A DNA stretch of 64,000 bases from SHZL01 sp031362985. Its GTDB lineage: Bacteria; Pseudomonadota; Gammaproteobacteria; Xanthomonadales; SZUA-36. Of the stretch, positions 54,598-63,096 are shown piece by piece (the first letter of the stretch is position 1; each line of letters opens with the position of its first letter). The notes under the pieces were generated by a model, which saw nothing but the letters and a program-made list of their open reading frames with translations, was not told the origin of the DNA and ran no database searches. The stretch lies in NCBI GenBank assembly GCA_031362985.1, contig JANLTO010000160.1:1-64000 (forward strand), in the 5' to 3' direction. A program made the position numbers and the translations under genes.

Positions 54598-55584
54598 TCA
54601 GGCGTTAACCAGGCTCGCAGGAGGCCAGTTATCCAGTTTCATTCCGAGGGACAAGTCATTCGAAGCCAACACGTCTTTTATTTCGGTCAGTGACTTTTTG
54701 CCCAGGTTTGGTGTCTTCAGCAATTCGACCTCGGTACGCTGAACGAGGTCACCAATATAAAGAATGCTCTCTGCCTTTAAACAGTTGGCAGAACGCACTG
54801 TCAATTCCAGGTCATCAATTGGCCGCATCAGTACAGGATCAATTTCATGTGACTTGGCCTGGATCTGCACTTCCTGCCTGGCTTTGAAATCAACGAAAAC
54901 GGACAACTGATCGGCCAGAATGTTGGCTGCTAGCTTGACTGCCTGTTCACAATCAATCGTGGCGTTGGTTTCAATATCCAGGACCAGCTTATCCAGGTTG
55001 GTGCGTTGCTCCACACGGGCAGCTTCAACGCTGTAAGCTACTTTGCGCACCGGGCAGAAAGAAGCGTCCAGTTGCAGCCTGCCTATCGGCCGGCTTTCTT
55101 GTTCCCCGATCTGCCATTGCGCCGCAGGCTGGTACCCAACTCCGCGAGAAATCTTTAGCCGCATGTTGATGCGGCCATTCTTGGTCAGGTTACAAATCGG
55201 GTGATCCGGGTTAACAACCTCGACACTGTGATCAACCTGTATGTCGCCAGCAGTTACCAAGCCTGCTCCAGACTTACTAAGGGTCAATACAGCCGATTGA
55301 CGGTCATGCATGCGCAATGCCACGCCCTTCAGATTCAACAGAACCTCGATAATATCTTCCTGTAATCCTTCAACCGCTGTGTATTCGTGTAAAACGCCAT
55401 CCATCTCCACTTCAACGATTGCACAACCCGGAATTGATGACAGGAGAACGCGCCGCAAGGCATTGCCCAAGGTGTGACCGAAACCTCTTTCCAGAGGCTC
55501 CAGCGTTATCCGCGCGCGATTAGGATTAACTGCATCTACTCCAACCGCACTTGGTTTCAACATACTTTCTAGAACACCCATCAT
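54598..55584 (-). CDS. rpoA: RNA polymerase alpha subunit
   Basis: A 328-residue subunit. The N-terminal assembly domain has TLEPLERGFGHTLGNALRR, and the C-terminal domain (about 240-315), which contacts UP elements and activators, has RSANCLKAESILYIGDL and TPNLGKKSLTEIKDVL. The start at 55584 (or the next codon, 55581) is chosen over seven upstream codons because GAGGGTG lies at a proper distance. It lies between rpsD and rplQ. Confidence 0.97.
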   Translation of the reverse strand: MMGVLESMLKPSAVGVDAVNPNRARITLEPLERGFGHTLGNALRRVLLSSIPGCAIVEVEMDGVLHEYTAVEGLQEDIIEVLLNLKGVALRMHDRQSAVLTLSKSGAGLVTAGDIQVDHSVEVVNPDHPICNLTKNGRINMRLKISRGVGYQPAAQWQIGEQESRPIGRLQLDASFCPVRKVAYSVEAARVEQRTNLDKLVLDIETNATIDCEQAVKLAANILADQLSVFVDFKARQEVQIQAKSHEIDPVLMRPIDDLELTVRSANCLKAESILYIGDLVQRTEVELLKTPNLGKKSLTEIKDVLASNDLSLGMKLDNWPPASLVNA

Positions 55585-55652
55585 AGGGATCACCCTCGCA
55601 AACAAACTTTCATGTGAATTTCTTTGTCTCGATAAATACCGAGCGACAAATC

Positions 55653-56279
55653 TTACTTGGAGTAAAGCTCCACGATCAGGCTTTCATTGATGTCGGCAGA
55701 AAGGTCTGCGCGATCGGGATAGGTTTTCAGCACACCTTCCAGTTTCTCACTATCAACATTCACCCAGGCAGGAACCAAATCCATTTCCTGGCTGAGGGTA
55801 ACGGATTCCTTGACCCGCAATTGATTCTTGGCCCGTTCACGAACCGCGATTACGTCTTCCGGTCGTACCTGGAAAGAAGGGATATTTACCAACTTGCCGT
55901 TTACGGAAATGCTCTTGTGTGACACCATCTGCCGGGCTTGCGCACGAGTCACAGCAAAACCCATTCTATAAACCACGTTGTCCAGCCGACATTCCAGCAA
56001 TCTCAGCAGGTTCTCGCCGGTCGCACCTTTTTGTTGCGCGGCAGCTTTGTAGTAATTGCTGAACTGCCGCTCTAGCACTCCGTAAATACGGCGAACTTTC
56101 TGCTTTTCCCGCAGCTGTGTGGCGTAGTCAGAAAGGCGCGCCCTTCTGGACGCTCCGTGCTGACCGGGAGGCTGGTTAAGCTTGCACTTTGACTCCAGGC
56201 CTCGTGCCGGGCTTTTCAGCTCCAAATCGACACCTTCGCGGCGCGCCAGTTTACAGGTTGGTCCAATGTATCTTGCCAT
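55653..56279 (-). CDS. rpsD: 30S ribosomal protein S4
   Basis: A 208-residue primary 16S rRNA-binding protein, MARYIGPTCKLARREGVDL, with the S4 RNA-binding domain in RLDNVVYRMGFAVTRAQARQ. In E. coli S4 also represses translation of the alpha operon by binding a pseudoknot at the rpsM start. No zinc cysteine cluster is seen (only one Cys in the N-terminal region). It lies between rpsK and rpoA. Confidence 0.97.
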   Translation of the reverse strand: MARYIGPTCKLARREGVDLELKSPARGLESKCKLNQPPGQHGASRRARLSDYATQLREKQKVRRIYGVLERQFSNYYKAAAQQKGATGENLLRLLECRLDNVVYRMGFAVTRAQARQMVSHKSISVNGKLVNIPSFQVRPEDVIAVRERAKNQLRVKESVTLSQEMDLVPAWVNVDSEKLEGVLKTYPDRADLSADINESLIVELYSK

Positions 56280-56291
56280 CTTAGTGCTCCG

Positions 56292-56675
56292 TCAGACGCG
56301 GCGTTTTTTGGGTGGGCGGCATCCGTTGTGCGGAATGGGCGTCACGTCAGTAATGTTTGTAATCTTGTAGCCAACCGTGTTCAGTGCCCTTACGGATGAT
56401 TCGCGACCAGGCCCTGGTCCTTTGACACGGACTTCCAGGTTTTTCAATCCATATTCCAACGCTGCTTTGCCTGCGGTTTCGGCCGCGACTTGCGCTGCAA
56501 AAGGTGTACTCTTGCGCGAACCGCGAAAGCCAGCACCACCGGATGTCGCCCAGGACAATGCATTTCCCTGTCGATCGGTGATGGTGATGATCGTATTGTT
56601 AAAAGAAGCATGCACGTGGGCAATACCATCTACCACGGTTTTCTTTGCTTTCTTTTTCTTGATCGGTTTAGCCAT
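56292..56675 (-). CDS. rpsK: 30S ribosomal protein S11
   Basis: A 127-residue protein of the 30S platform. Its basic start MAKPIKKKKAKKTV is followed by HASFNNTIITITDRQGN and the conserved ending HNGCRPPKKRRV. It follows rpsM after 61 bases and precedes rpsD by 12 bases on the minus strand. Confidence 0.97.
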   Translation of the reverse strand: MAKPIKKKKAKKTVVDGIAHVHASFNNTIITITDRQGNALSWATSGGAGFRGSRKSTPFAAQVAAETAGKAALEYGLKNLEVRVKGPGPGRESSVRALNTVGYKITNITDVTPIPHNGCRPPKKRRV

Positions 56676-56736
56676 TAAATTTCCTGCCTTCTCGGTTCAT
56701 GACGGAACAGCCAACTCGGCTGATCCGATCTTCTTT

Positions 56737-57093
56737 TTATCGCTTGATCGGCCTGCGCGGGCCCTTACGAGTCCGGGCATTAGTCTTTGTTCTTTGCCCG
56801 CGCACTGGCAGCCCGCGCCGGTGACGCAATCCACGGTAACAACCCAAATCCATCAGCCGCTTGATGTTCATTGCCACTTCGCGGCGCAAATCACCTTCCA
56901 CGGGGACCTTGGCCAACTCCGAACGAATTCCTTCAATCTCGACTTCGGTCAGGTCGCGAATCTTGGTTTCCGGGTTCACGCCGACAGATGCACAAACCTT
57001 AAGTGCACGAGCTCGACCAACACCATAAATGTGCGTCAAGCCCACCCAAGTGTGCTTCTGTACTGGAATATTGACCCCTGCTATGCGAGCCAT
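56737..57093 (-). CDS. rpsM: 30S ribosomal protein S13
   Basis: A 118-residue protein of the 30S head, MARIAGVNIPVQKHTWVGLT, ending in the basic RTKTNARTRKGPRRPIKR tail that reaches the P-site tRNA. It has an AGGAG site before the ATG. It is first gene of the alpha operon; a candidate promoter lies in the 101-base gap that separates it from rpmJ. Confidence 0.97.
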   Translation of the reverse strand: MARIAGVNIPVQKHTWVGLTHIYGVGRARALKVCASVGVNPETKIRDLTEVEIEGIRSELAKVPVEGDLRREVAMNIKRLMDLGCYRGLRHRRGLPVRGQRTKTNARTRKGPRRPIKR

Positions 57094-57138
57094 GCAATAA
57101 ACTCCTGTCTTTTTTCATGCCGATAGAGCAAACGGCGT

Positions 57139-57166
57139 ATTATATCGAAACCAAACTGTGGGTAAA
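57139..57166 (-). promoter_or_regulatory. Candidate alpha-operon promoter between rpmJ and rpsM
   Basis: On the minus strand TTTACC (57166-57161) and a perfect TATAAT (57144-57139) are 16 bases apart. Transcription would begin about 40 bases before rpsM. A hairpin (GTGGG..TTACCCAC region, about 57156-57181) overlaps the -35 side. In E. coli the alpha operon has its own promoter in the same gap, which supports the reading. Confidence 0.55.
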
Positions 57167-57194
57167 AGCCTGTTACCCCACTGTTTTCCATTGT

Positions 57195-57308
57195 CTAACC
57201 TTGCCTTTGTTTGTGCTTTTTGTCGGTACAGATGACGAAAAGTACGCGCTTACGGCGAACGATCTTGCAATTGCGGCAGATCTTTTTTACTGATGCCTGC
57301 ACTTTCAT
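57195..57308 (-). CDS. rpmJ: 50S ribosomal protein L36
   Basis: A 37-residue protein, MKVQASVKKICRNCKIVRR then KRVLFVICTDKKHKQRQG. It is the zinc-binding (C+) form, with Cys11, Cys14, Cys27 and His32 as ligands. Its place between secY and rpsM is the standard one. The ATG at 57308 has GGGAG about eight bases upstream. No zinc-free paralog is in the window. Confidence 0.95.
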   Translation of the reverse strand: MKVQASVKKICRNCKIVRRKRVLFVICTDKKHKQRQG

Positions 57309-57387
57309 ATTTGTTCTCCCAAAACAAACCGGTCAGCCAGCCTCGCAGCTACCGTTTCTCACCGCCCGCGGCGGAAAACTCAAATTA

Positions 57388-58731
57388 CTATCTCCGAACT
57401 ACCCCAGACCGGCCATACGATTTCAGGTTTGCTTTCTTCATCAAGCTGTCATACTGATGAGAGATCAGGTGGGCCTGCACCTGGGCTATAAAATCCATGA
57501 TTACGACGACTACGATTAGCACCGACGTGCCGCCGAAATAGAAAGGCACGGACCAGACCACGCGCAAAATATCCGGCAGCAAACATACCGCAACCAGGTA
57601 AACTGCACCCACCATTGTGAGTCTTGTTAGTACGTTATCAATGTAATCCGCTGTTTGCTTACCCGGGCGTATACCAGGAATAAACGCTCCTGACTTCTTC
57701 AGGTTGTCTGCTGTTTCCCTGGAATTGAACACCATTGCGGTGTAAAAAAAACAGAAGAAAATGATCAGCGCTGAGTACAAAAGCGTATAAGCAAGATTTC
57801 CCGGAGTAAGCGCCGCAGATACATCCGTCAGAAAACTCAAACTCTTGGAACTGCTGAACCAGGTCGCCAGGGTCGAGGGAAAAATCACGATACTCGAGGC
57901 AAAAATAGCCGGAATAACGCCCGACATGTTCACCTTCAGCGGTAAATGAGTTGACTGGTTCTGGTACGCCACACGGCCCTGGCGTTGGGCGTAGTTCACG
58001 GTGATGCGCCTCTGTCCACGCTCAACCCTGACAACGAAATAGATCACGGCCAGCACCAGGGCAATGATCATAAGAGTCCCGGGAATACTCAGTTGCCCGG
58101 TATTCACCAACTCTAATGTGCCTGCAATGGCTCGTGGCAATCCAGCAACAATACCGGCAAAAATAATCAGCGAAATACCGTTACCCACTCCGCGCTCGGT
58201 TATTTGCTCGCCCAGCCACATGAGAAAGATTGTTCCAGCTGTGAGCGTCACCATGGCTGTGAAAATAAATCCGTAACCCGGTGAGATGACCACGGTCGAC
58301 TGACCCTGCAGGGCAAATGCCACTCCACCTGCCTGGACGCCGGCCAGTAACACTGTGAAGTTTCTCGTGTACTGGGTGATTTTCTGTCGTCCCGCCGAGC
58401 CTTCCTTCTTAAGTTGCTGCAAATGGGGAACGGCACTACTCATCAACTGAATGATGATTGAGGCGGATATATAGGGCATCACCCCAAGAGCAAACAAGGA
58501 AAAGCGCTCCAAAGCACCGCCAGTAAACAGGTTGAAAACATCGACAATCGTTCCTTGTTGCGAATTCATGAATTGCAACAGTGCCTGGGGATTTACTCCC
58601 GGCACAGGAATGAAAGTCCCAATGCGATAAACAAGCAAAGCCAAGACAACAAAAAGCAGACGCTGCCGCAGCTCGGTCAAACGCCCCAGTCCACCCAGGG
58701 TTTGCGCCATCTGAGATGGGGATCGAGACAT
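57388..58731 (-). CDS. secY: Preprotein translocase subunit SecY
   Basis: A 447-residue channel subunit of the Sec translocon with ten membrane helices. Conserved parts include LRQRLLFVVLALLVYRIGTF, the plug region GALERFSLFALGVMPYISAS, and the cytosolic C5 loop RPGKQTADYIDNVLTRLT. Its ATG shares one base with the rplO stop (TAATG at 58729-58733), coupling the two. The SecB chaperone fragment at the left edge feeds the same pathway. Confidence 0.97.
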   Translation of the reverse strand: MSRSPSQMAQTLGGLGRLTELRQRLLFVVLALLVYRIGTFIPVPGVNPQALLQFMNSQQGTIVDVFNLFTGGALERFSLFALGVMPYISASIIIQLMSSAVPHLQQLKKEGSAGRQKITQYTRNFTVLLAGVQAGGVAFALQGQSTVVISPGYGFIFTAMVTLTAGTIFLMWLGEQITERGVGNGISLIIFAGIVAGLPRAIAGTLELVNTGQLSIPGTLMIIALVLAVIYFVVRVERGQRRITVNYAQRQGRVAYQNQSTHLPLKVNMSGVIPAIFASSIVIFPSTLATWFSSSKSLSFLTDVSAALTPGNLAYTLLYSALIIFFCFFYTAMVFNSRETADNLKKSGAFIPGIRPGKQTADYIDNVLTRLTMVGAVYLVAVCLLPDILRVVWSVPFYFGGTSVLIVVVVIMDFIAQVQAHLISHQYDSLMKKANLKSYGRSGVVRR

Positions 58732-59162
58732 TATTCGACCTTACCACCAGCAGCTTCGATTGCGGCCAGTGCACCCTTGGTCACCCCAAGGCCTTTGATG
58801 GTTACTGCTCTCTCCAGCGCGCCAGTGTTGATGATCTTGACCTTGCGAATCTCATGCCCAACCGCTCCTTCGGCCTTGAGCGACTGCAGGTCAATTACGT
58901 CCGCTTGCATCGACTGGATCTGGTAAAGGCGGATCTCTGCGTTGTAACGCTTGGTAAGTGAGGCGAAGCCGCGCTTGGGCAAACGTCTTTGCATAGGCAT
59001 CTGGCCGCCCTCAAAGCCGACCTTGTGATACCCACCTGCGCGCGACGATTGGCCCTTGTGCCCACGACCGGCAGTTTTTCCGAGACCTGAACCAATGCCG
59101 CGACCAACACGCTTATGGGGCTTCTTGCTGCCCTCAGCAGGGCTTAACGTATTTAATTTCAT
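58731..59162 (-). CDS. rplO: 50S ribosomal protein L15
   Basis: A 143-residue protein, MKLNTLSPAEGSKKPHKRVG, with the Gly-rich RGIGSGLGKTAGRGHKGQ extension that threads into 23S rRNA and the typical GFEGGQMPMQRRLPKRGF. It is found between rpmD and secY as usual and overlaps secY by one base. Confidence 0.97.
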   Translation of the reverse strand: MKLNTLSPAEGSKKPHKRVGRGIGSGLGKTAGRGHKGQSSRAGGYHKVGFEGGQMPMQRRLPKRGFASLTKRYNAEIRLYQIQSMQADVIDLQSLKAEGAVGHEIRKVKIINTGALERAVTIKGLGVTKGALAAIEAAGGKVE

Positions 59163-59224
59163 AATATGTGTACTTTCCTATTATTGGTTCGCAGAATAGC
59201 CCCGGCACGCCGGCAACATGATTT

Positions 59225-59419
59225 TCAGGCTACTTCCACTCGTACCATGTAGTCGATCTTATTGACCATGCCGCGCACCGAAGGAGTATCCTCCAGCACA
59301 ACGGTGTGGTTAATTCTTCTCAGTCCAAGTCCTCGAACGCATTCACGATGCCGGGGTATTGCGCCTGCAGCGGAGCGAATCAAGGTCACAGATATTTGCT
59401 TGTCTTTTTTCTTGGCCAT
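59225..59419 (-). CDS. rpmD: 50S ribosomal protein L30
   Basis: A 64-residue protein, MAKKKDKQISVTLIRSAAG, containing RHRECVRGLGLRRINHTVV. The frame opens three codons earlier with a TTG inside the rpsE end, but the ATG at 59419 is the family start. It lies 5 bases after the rpsE stop codon. Confidence 0.95.
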   Translation of the reverse strand: MAKKKDKQISVTLIRSAAGAIPRHRECVRGLGLRRINHTVVLEDTPSVRGMVNKIDYMVRVEVA

Positions 59420-59424
59420 TACAG

Positions 59425-59937
59425 TCAACCCACGTTTGCCATGATGTCATCAAGTGGCTTGCCGCGCTTTGCTGCAATTACCGATGGGCTCTGCATTGCC
59501 AACAGTCCTTTGAACGTGGCCCTGACCAGGTTGATTGGATTGTTTGACCCGACGCTTTTGGCAAGAACGTTGTGCACGCCAACGGTTTCAAGAACTGCGC
59601 GCATGGCGCCACCGGCGATCACGCCAGTACCTTGAGAGGCCGGTTGCATGTAGATGCGCGATCCCGCGTGACGTGCTTTGACTGCATGCCAAAGCGTACC
59701 TTCCCGAAGATCTACACTGATCATGTTGCGGCGTGCCTTTTCCTTGGATTTCTGGATTGCCACGGGTACTTCTCGAGCTTTTCCGTAGCCAAACCCGACC
59801 TTGCCATTCCCATCACCAACAACGCTTAGTGCTGTGAAGCCAAAAATCCGGCCACCTTTAACCACTTTTGCAACTCGATTGACCGCAACCAACTTTTCCA
59901 GAAGGCCATCGCTGTTTTCTCTTTCCATGTTTGCCAT
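59425..59937 (-). CDS. rpsE: 30S ribosomal protein S5
   Basis: A 170-residue protein, with KLVAVNRVAKVVKGGRIFGF, the GDGNGKVGFGYGKAREVP loop and GVIAGGAMRAVLE. It helps decoding accuracy and mRNA helicase action at the 30S entry. It lies between rplR and rpmD in the standard order. Confidence 0.97.
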   Translation of the reverse strand: MANMERENSDGLLEKLVAVNRVAKVVKGGRIFGFTALSVVGDGNGKVGFGYGKAREVPVAIQKSKEKARRNMISVDLREGTLWHAVKARHAGSRIYMQPASQGTGVIAGGAMRAVLETVGVHNVLAKSVGSNNPINLVRATFKGLLAMQSPSVIAAKRGKPLDDIMANVG

Positions 59938-59976
59938 GTTATATACCTGTCTCGCTCGGCCTTAACCTGACCGGGT

Positions 59977-60333
59977 TCAGAAATCCAATCCAACTTCGCG
60001 CGCAGCGTCTGCCAACACCTTGATACGACCGTGATAACGGAACCCGGAGCGGTCGAATGCCACATCCTTGACTCCCGCCGCCACAGCCTTCTCGGCAATT
60101 GCCTTACCGACCGCCGCTGCTGCGTCCTTATTACTCTTGCTTTTCAAGCCTTCCCCAACAGCCTTTTGAAGAGTAGATGCAGCTGCAATTACTATTCCAC
60201 CTTCGGCGCTGATCACCTGGGCATAAATATGCCGGCCACTACGATGTACCGTGAGTCTGGCCTTGCCGAGCCGGCGAATGTGAGCGCGGGCTTTGCGCGC
60301 CCGCCGCATGCGTGCGGCCTTCTTGATTTCCAT
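59977..60333 (-). CDS. rplR: 50S ribosomal protein L18
   Basis: A 118-residue protein that binds 5S rRNA. It starts MEIKKAARMRRARKARAHI and ends FRYHGRIKVLADAAREVGLDF-like, typical of bacterial L18. It is followed by rpsE after 39 bases and separated from rplF by 72 bases. Confidence 0.96.
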   Translation of the reverse strand: MEIKKAARMRRARKARAHIRRLGKARLTVHRSGRHIYAQVISAEGGIVIAAASTLQKAVGEGLKSKSNKDAAAAVGKAIAEKAVAAGVKDVAFDRSGFRYHGRIKVLADAAREVGLDF

Positions 60334-60405
60334 TACAGTTTCCTCGTCCGTTTTCCCACCGGCACAGCCGGCCAGAATACATGATTCAATACCACTACTG
60401 CGAAC

Positions 60406-60933
60406 TTATGCCTTCTTGGCTTCCTTGCGTACAACCTTTTCGTCTGAGTAGCGTACGCCCTTGCCCTTATAAGGCTCGGGTGGCCGGTACGCCCGGATTT
60501 CAGCTGCGACCTGGCCCACACGCTGCCTGTCACAACCCCGCACTATCACTTCGGTCTGCGATGGCACTTCGATGGTGATTCCTTCGGGAGCAACATACTC
60601 AACCGGGTGGGAAAACCCCAAGGCAAGGCTCAAGGTATTGCCTTGAACCTGCGCGCGATAGCCTACCCCTACCAACGTAAGTCGCTTCTCAAAGCCAATG
60701 GAAACACCGGTTACCAGGTTATTTACCAGCGCTCGAAAGGTACCCGCCATTGCCATGTGAGAATCATTGGCTGGTTTTACCTTGACCTCGCTGTTTTCCT
60801 GAACAACTGAAACCCCAGGATGCAACCGCAAAGTCAGGTTTCCTTTTGGCCCCTTGACGTTAACCTTGTCCCCAACTACCTTCAACTCGATTCCTGAGGG
60901 TAGTGTGATCGGTGCTTTTGCTACACGTGACAT
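60406..60933 (-). CDS. rplF: 50S ribosomal protein L6
   Basis: A 175-residue protein made of two similar alpha/beta domains, MSRVAKAPITLPSGIELKV, with the conserved 23S-binding end RAYRPPEPYKGKGVRYSDE. It lies near the sarcin-ricin loop. It starts ten bases after the rpsH stop. Confidence 0.97.
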   Translation of the reverse strand: MSRVAKAPITLPSGIELKVVGDKVNVKGPKGNLTLRLHPGVSVVQENSEVKVKPANDSHMAMAGTFRALVNNLVTGVSIGFEKRLTLVGVGYRAQVQGNTLSLALGFSHPVEYVAPEGITIEVPSQTEVIVRGCDRQRVGQVAAEIRAYRPPEPYKGKGVRYSDEKVVRKEAKKA

Positions 60934-60943
60934 GTCGTCCTCC

Positions 60944-61339
60944 CTACGTGACGATGCACAGGACTTCGCCGCCCTGTCCAGCCGCGCGAGCCGATACTTC
61001 AGTCATGATGCCCTTTGAAGTGCTAATTACCGCAGTTCCAAGACCATTCAGAATTTTGGGCAAATCGTCCTTGCCCCGATAAATGCGAAGTCCTGGCCGG
61101 CTGACACGTTGCAACAAGGTTATAACACCCTGGCCGTTTCGATACTTCAATGTAATTTCCAACGCCGGCTTCCCTTCCAGTTCAATTGCCCGGAAGTCGT
61201 CGATATATCCTTCGCTTTTGAGAACTTTGGCTATACCGGTCTTGACCGTGGAAGCTGGCATGCAAACGTTAACTTTACGAACGGACTGGGCATTCCGAAT
61301 CCGCGTCAGCATGTCCGAAATTGGATCACTCATGCTCAT
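60944..61339 (-). CDS. rpsH: 30S ribosomal protein S8
   Basis: A 131-residue primary 16S-binding protein, MSMSDPISDMLTRIRNAQSV, ending AAGQGGEVLCIVT. In E. coli S8 also represses the spc operon by binding mRNA near the rplE start. The ATG at 61339 fits the family; the longer frame to 61387 runs back into rpsN. Confidence 0.96.
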   Translation of the reverse strand: MSMSDPISDMLTRIRNAQSVRKVNVCMPASTVKTGIAKVLKSEGYIDDFRAIELEGKPALEITLKYRNGQGVITLLQRVSRPGLRIYRGKDDLPKILNGLGTAVISTSKGIMTEVSARAAGQGGEVLCIVT

Positions 61340-61352
61340 TCTTATATCCTCT

Positions 61353-61658
61353 TTACCAACTGGCCTTGCGCAGACCAGGCACGTCACCGCGCATGGCGGC
61401 TTCGCGCAACTTGTTTCGGCTCAATCCAAACTTGCGATAGAAACCACGTGGTCGTCCGGTAATCGCACAACGGTTACGGTGCCTGACCGGGCTGGAATCG
61501 CGAGGTAACTTCTGCAAGCGAAACATTGCGTCCTGCTGCACTTCGAAACTCACGTTCGGTTCAACAATGGTGGCTTTGAGCTCAGCACGTTTCTTCGCGT
61601 AACGCACAACCAGTTTGCTGCGGCGCACTTCGCGATTGATCATTGATGTTTTTGCCAT
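61353..61658 (-). CDS. rpsN: 30S ribosomal protein S14
   Basis: A 101-residue zinc-free form, MAKTSMINREVRRSKLV, with the typical RCAITGRPRGFYRKFGLSRN and ending PGLRKASW. The CxxC pairs of the zinc form are absent. It lies between rplE and rpsH. Confidence 0.96.
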   Translation of the reverse strand: MAKTSMINREVRRSKLVVRYAKKRAELKATIVEPNVSFEVQQDAMFRLQKLPRDSSPVRHRNRCAITGRPRGFYRKFGLSRNKLREAAMRGDVPGLRKASW

Positions 61659-61672
61659 GATGGATCCTTGAA

Positions 61673-62215
61673 CTACTTCGTCCTGAACGGGAAATTAAAT
61701 GCCTGCAACAGCGCCATCGCTTCCTCATCGTTCCTGGCGCTGGTGGTAATTGTTATATCCAGGCCGCGAATTGCATCGATCTTGTCATAGTCGATTTCAG
61801 GAAACATGATCTGCTCTTTCACGCCCATGCTGTAATTACCTCTTCCATCGAACGATTTATAGTTCAAACCGCGGAAATCGCGGATTCGGGGAATGGCAAT
61901 ATTTACCAGGCGATCAAGAAACTCGTACATTTGTCGCCTGCGCAAAGTGACTTTGCAGCCTACTGGCCAGCCGTCACGAATCTTGAAACTGGCAACCGAC
62001 TTCCTGGCCAATATAACGATGGGCTTCTGACCGGAAATCAGCGCAAGATCTCCAGTGGCACGATCCATGACTTTCTTGTCGGCAACAGCTTCGCCTACGC
62101 CCATGTTCAGCGTGATCTTGGTGATTCTAGGCACCTGCATCACGTTATTGAAGCCCAACTGCTCCATTAACTTCGGCACCACTGTTTCTTTGTAATATGT
62201 CTGAAGTCTTGCCAT
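61673..62215 (-). CDS. rplE: 50S ribosomal protein L5
   Basis: A 180-residue 5S rRNA-binding protein, MARLQTYYKETVVPKLMEQL, with ITLNMGVGEA, SFKIRDGWPVGCKVTLR and the ending LLQAFNFPFRTK. ATG 62215 follows AAGGAAA closely. The frame upstream to 62269 is untranslated leader. An unusually long 116-base gap with two hairpins separates it from rplX. Confidence 0.96.
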   Translation of the reverse strand: MARLQTYYKETVVPKLMEQLGFNNVMQVPRITKITLNMGVGEAVADKKVMDRATGDLALISGQKPIVILARKSVASFKIRDGWPVGCKVTLRRRQMYEFLDRLVNIAIPRIRDFRGLNYKSFDGRGNYSMGVKEQIMFPEIDYDKIDAIRGLDITITTSARNDEEAMALLQAFNFPFRTK

Positions 62216-62331
62216 TTTCCTTACCCTATATGTTTTCGAACAGCGCAACCGCGCCTGTGAAAACTCCAACTTGTAAACTCCAGGGAGCTGGTTTCATCGC
62301 TACGCGACAACCAGAGTCACCATCGAGATTC
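62216..62331 (-). promoter_or_regulatory. rplX-rplE spacer with two hairpins (candidate S8 regulatory site)
   Basis: The transcript strand contains CTGGTT..TCGC-GTA-GCGA..AACCAG, a two-part stem, and then CAG-G-CGC-GGTT-GCG-CTG, a six-pair stem with one bulge. The rplE ribosome site follows. In E. coli the S8 feedback site of the spc operon lies at this junction. The role here is an inference from position and structure. Confidence 0.4.
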
Positions 62332-62649
62332 TTAAATATCAATCGCCTCGCCGGTGGATTTGAACACCCTTACCTTTCGTCCATCGTCCAGCGTTTTAAA
62401 ACCTACTCTGTCGGCTTTTCCGGTCACCGCGTTGTACACCTGTATATTGGATACGTGAATCGGCGATTCCTTCTCGACAATTCCACCCGGCTGATTCTTA
62501 GCAGGGTTTGGCTTCTGGTGTTTCTTAACCATATTTACGTTTTCCACCAGGACGCGGTCAAAGGCCAACACGCGCAACACGTGTCCGCGCTGTGTTTTGC
62601 TGCGACCGGTCGTCACGATTACTTCATCACCTTTATGTATACGTTTCAT
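62332..62649 (-). CDS. rplX: 50S ribosomal protein L24
   Basis: A 105-residue assembly initiator of the 50S subunit, MKRIHKGDEVIVTTGRSKTQ, with the KOW motif GHVLRVLAFDRVLVENVNM and HQKPNPAKNQPGGIVEKE. The ATG at 62649 follows AAGGA by about ten bases; upstream codons in the frame overlap rplN and are discarded. Confidence 0.96.
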   Translation of the reverse strand: MKRIHKGDEVIVTTGRSKTQRGHVLRVLAFDRVLVENVNMVKKHQKPNPAKNQPGGIVEKESPIHVSNIQVYNAVTGKADRVGFKTLDDGRKVRVFKSTGEAIDI

Positions 62650-62680
62650 TCTTGTGTTCCTTTCACCACTATCCCGTAGC

Positions 62681-63049
62681 TCAGAGCACTTCGGGTGCCA
62701 GAGAGACAATCTTCATAAACTTCTCTGTTCGCAACTCACGCGTAACGGGCCCGAAAATTCGAGTACCAATTGGTTCGTGCTTGTTGTCCAGAAGCACGGC
62801 AGCATTACCGTCGAAGCGAATGAGAGAACCATCCCCACGCCGCACACCTGAGCGAGTGCGAACGACCACAGCGTTATACACTTCGCCCTTTTTCACTTTG
62901 CCGCGCGGTATGGCGTCTTTGACCGTGACTTTAATCAGATCCCCGATCCTCGCGTAACGCCGCTTGGAACCACCCAAGACCTTGATGCACATAACCTGAC
63001 GCGCACCACTGTTATCTGCGGCAGCCAGCATGCTCTGCATTTGAATCAT
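62681..63049 (-). CDS. rplN: 50S ribosomal protein L14
   Basis: A 122-residue protein, MIQMQSMLAAADNSGARQVM, with VVVRTRSGVRRGDGSLIRFD and the ending FMKIVSLAPEVL. It lies under the sarcin-ricin loop at the subunit interface. It is the first gene of the classic spc group, 47 bases after rpsQ. Confidence 0.97.
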   Translation of the reverse strand: MIQMQSMLAAADNSGARQVMCIKVLGGSKRRYARIGDLIKVTVKDAIPRGKVKKGEVYNAVVVRTRSGVRRGDGSLIRFDGNAAVLLDNKHEPIGTRIFGPVTRELRTEKFMKIVSLAPEVL

Positions 63050-63096
63050 TTTCTTTGTCCTCGCCTAATCCTTGAGTTCAGTCAAATACCAAGCCA

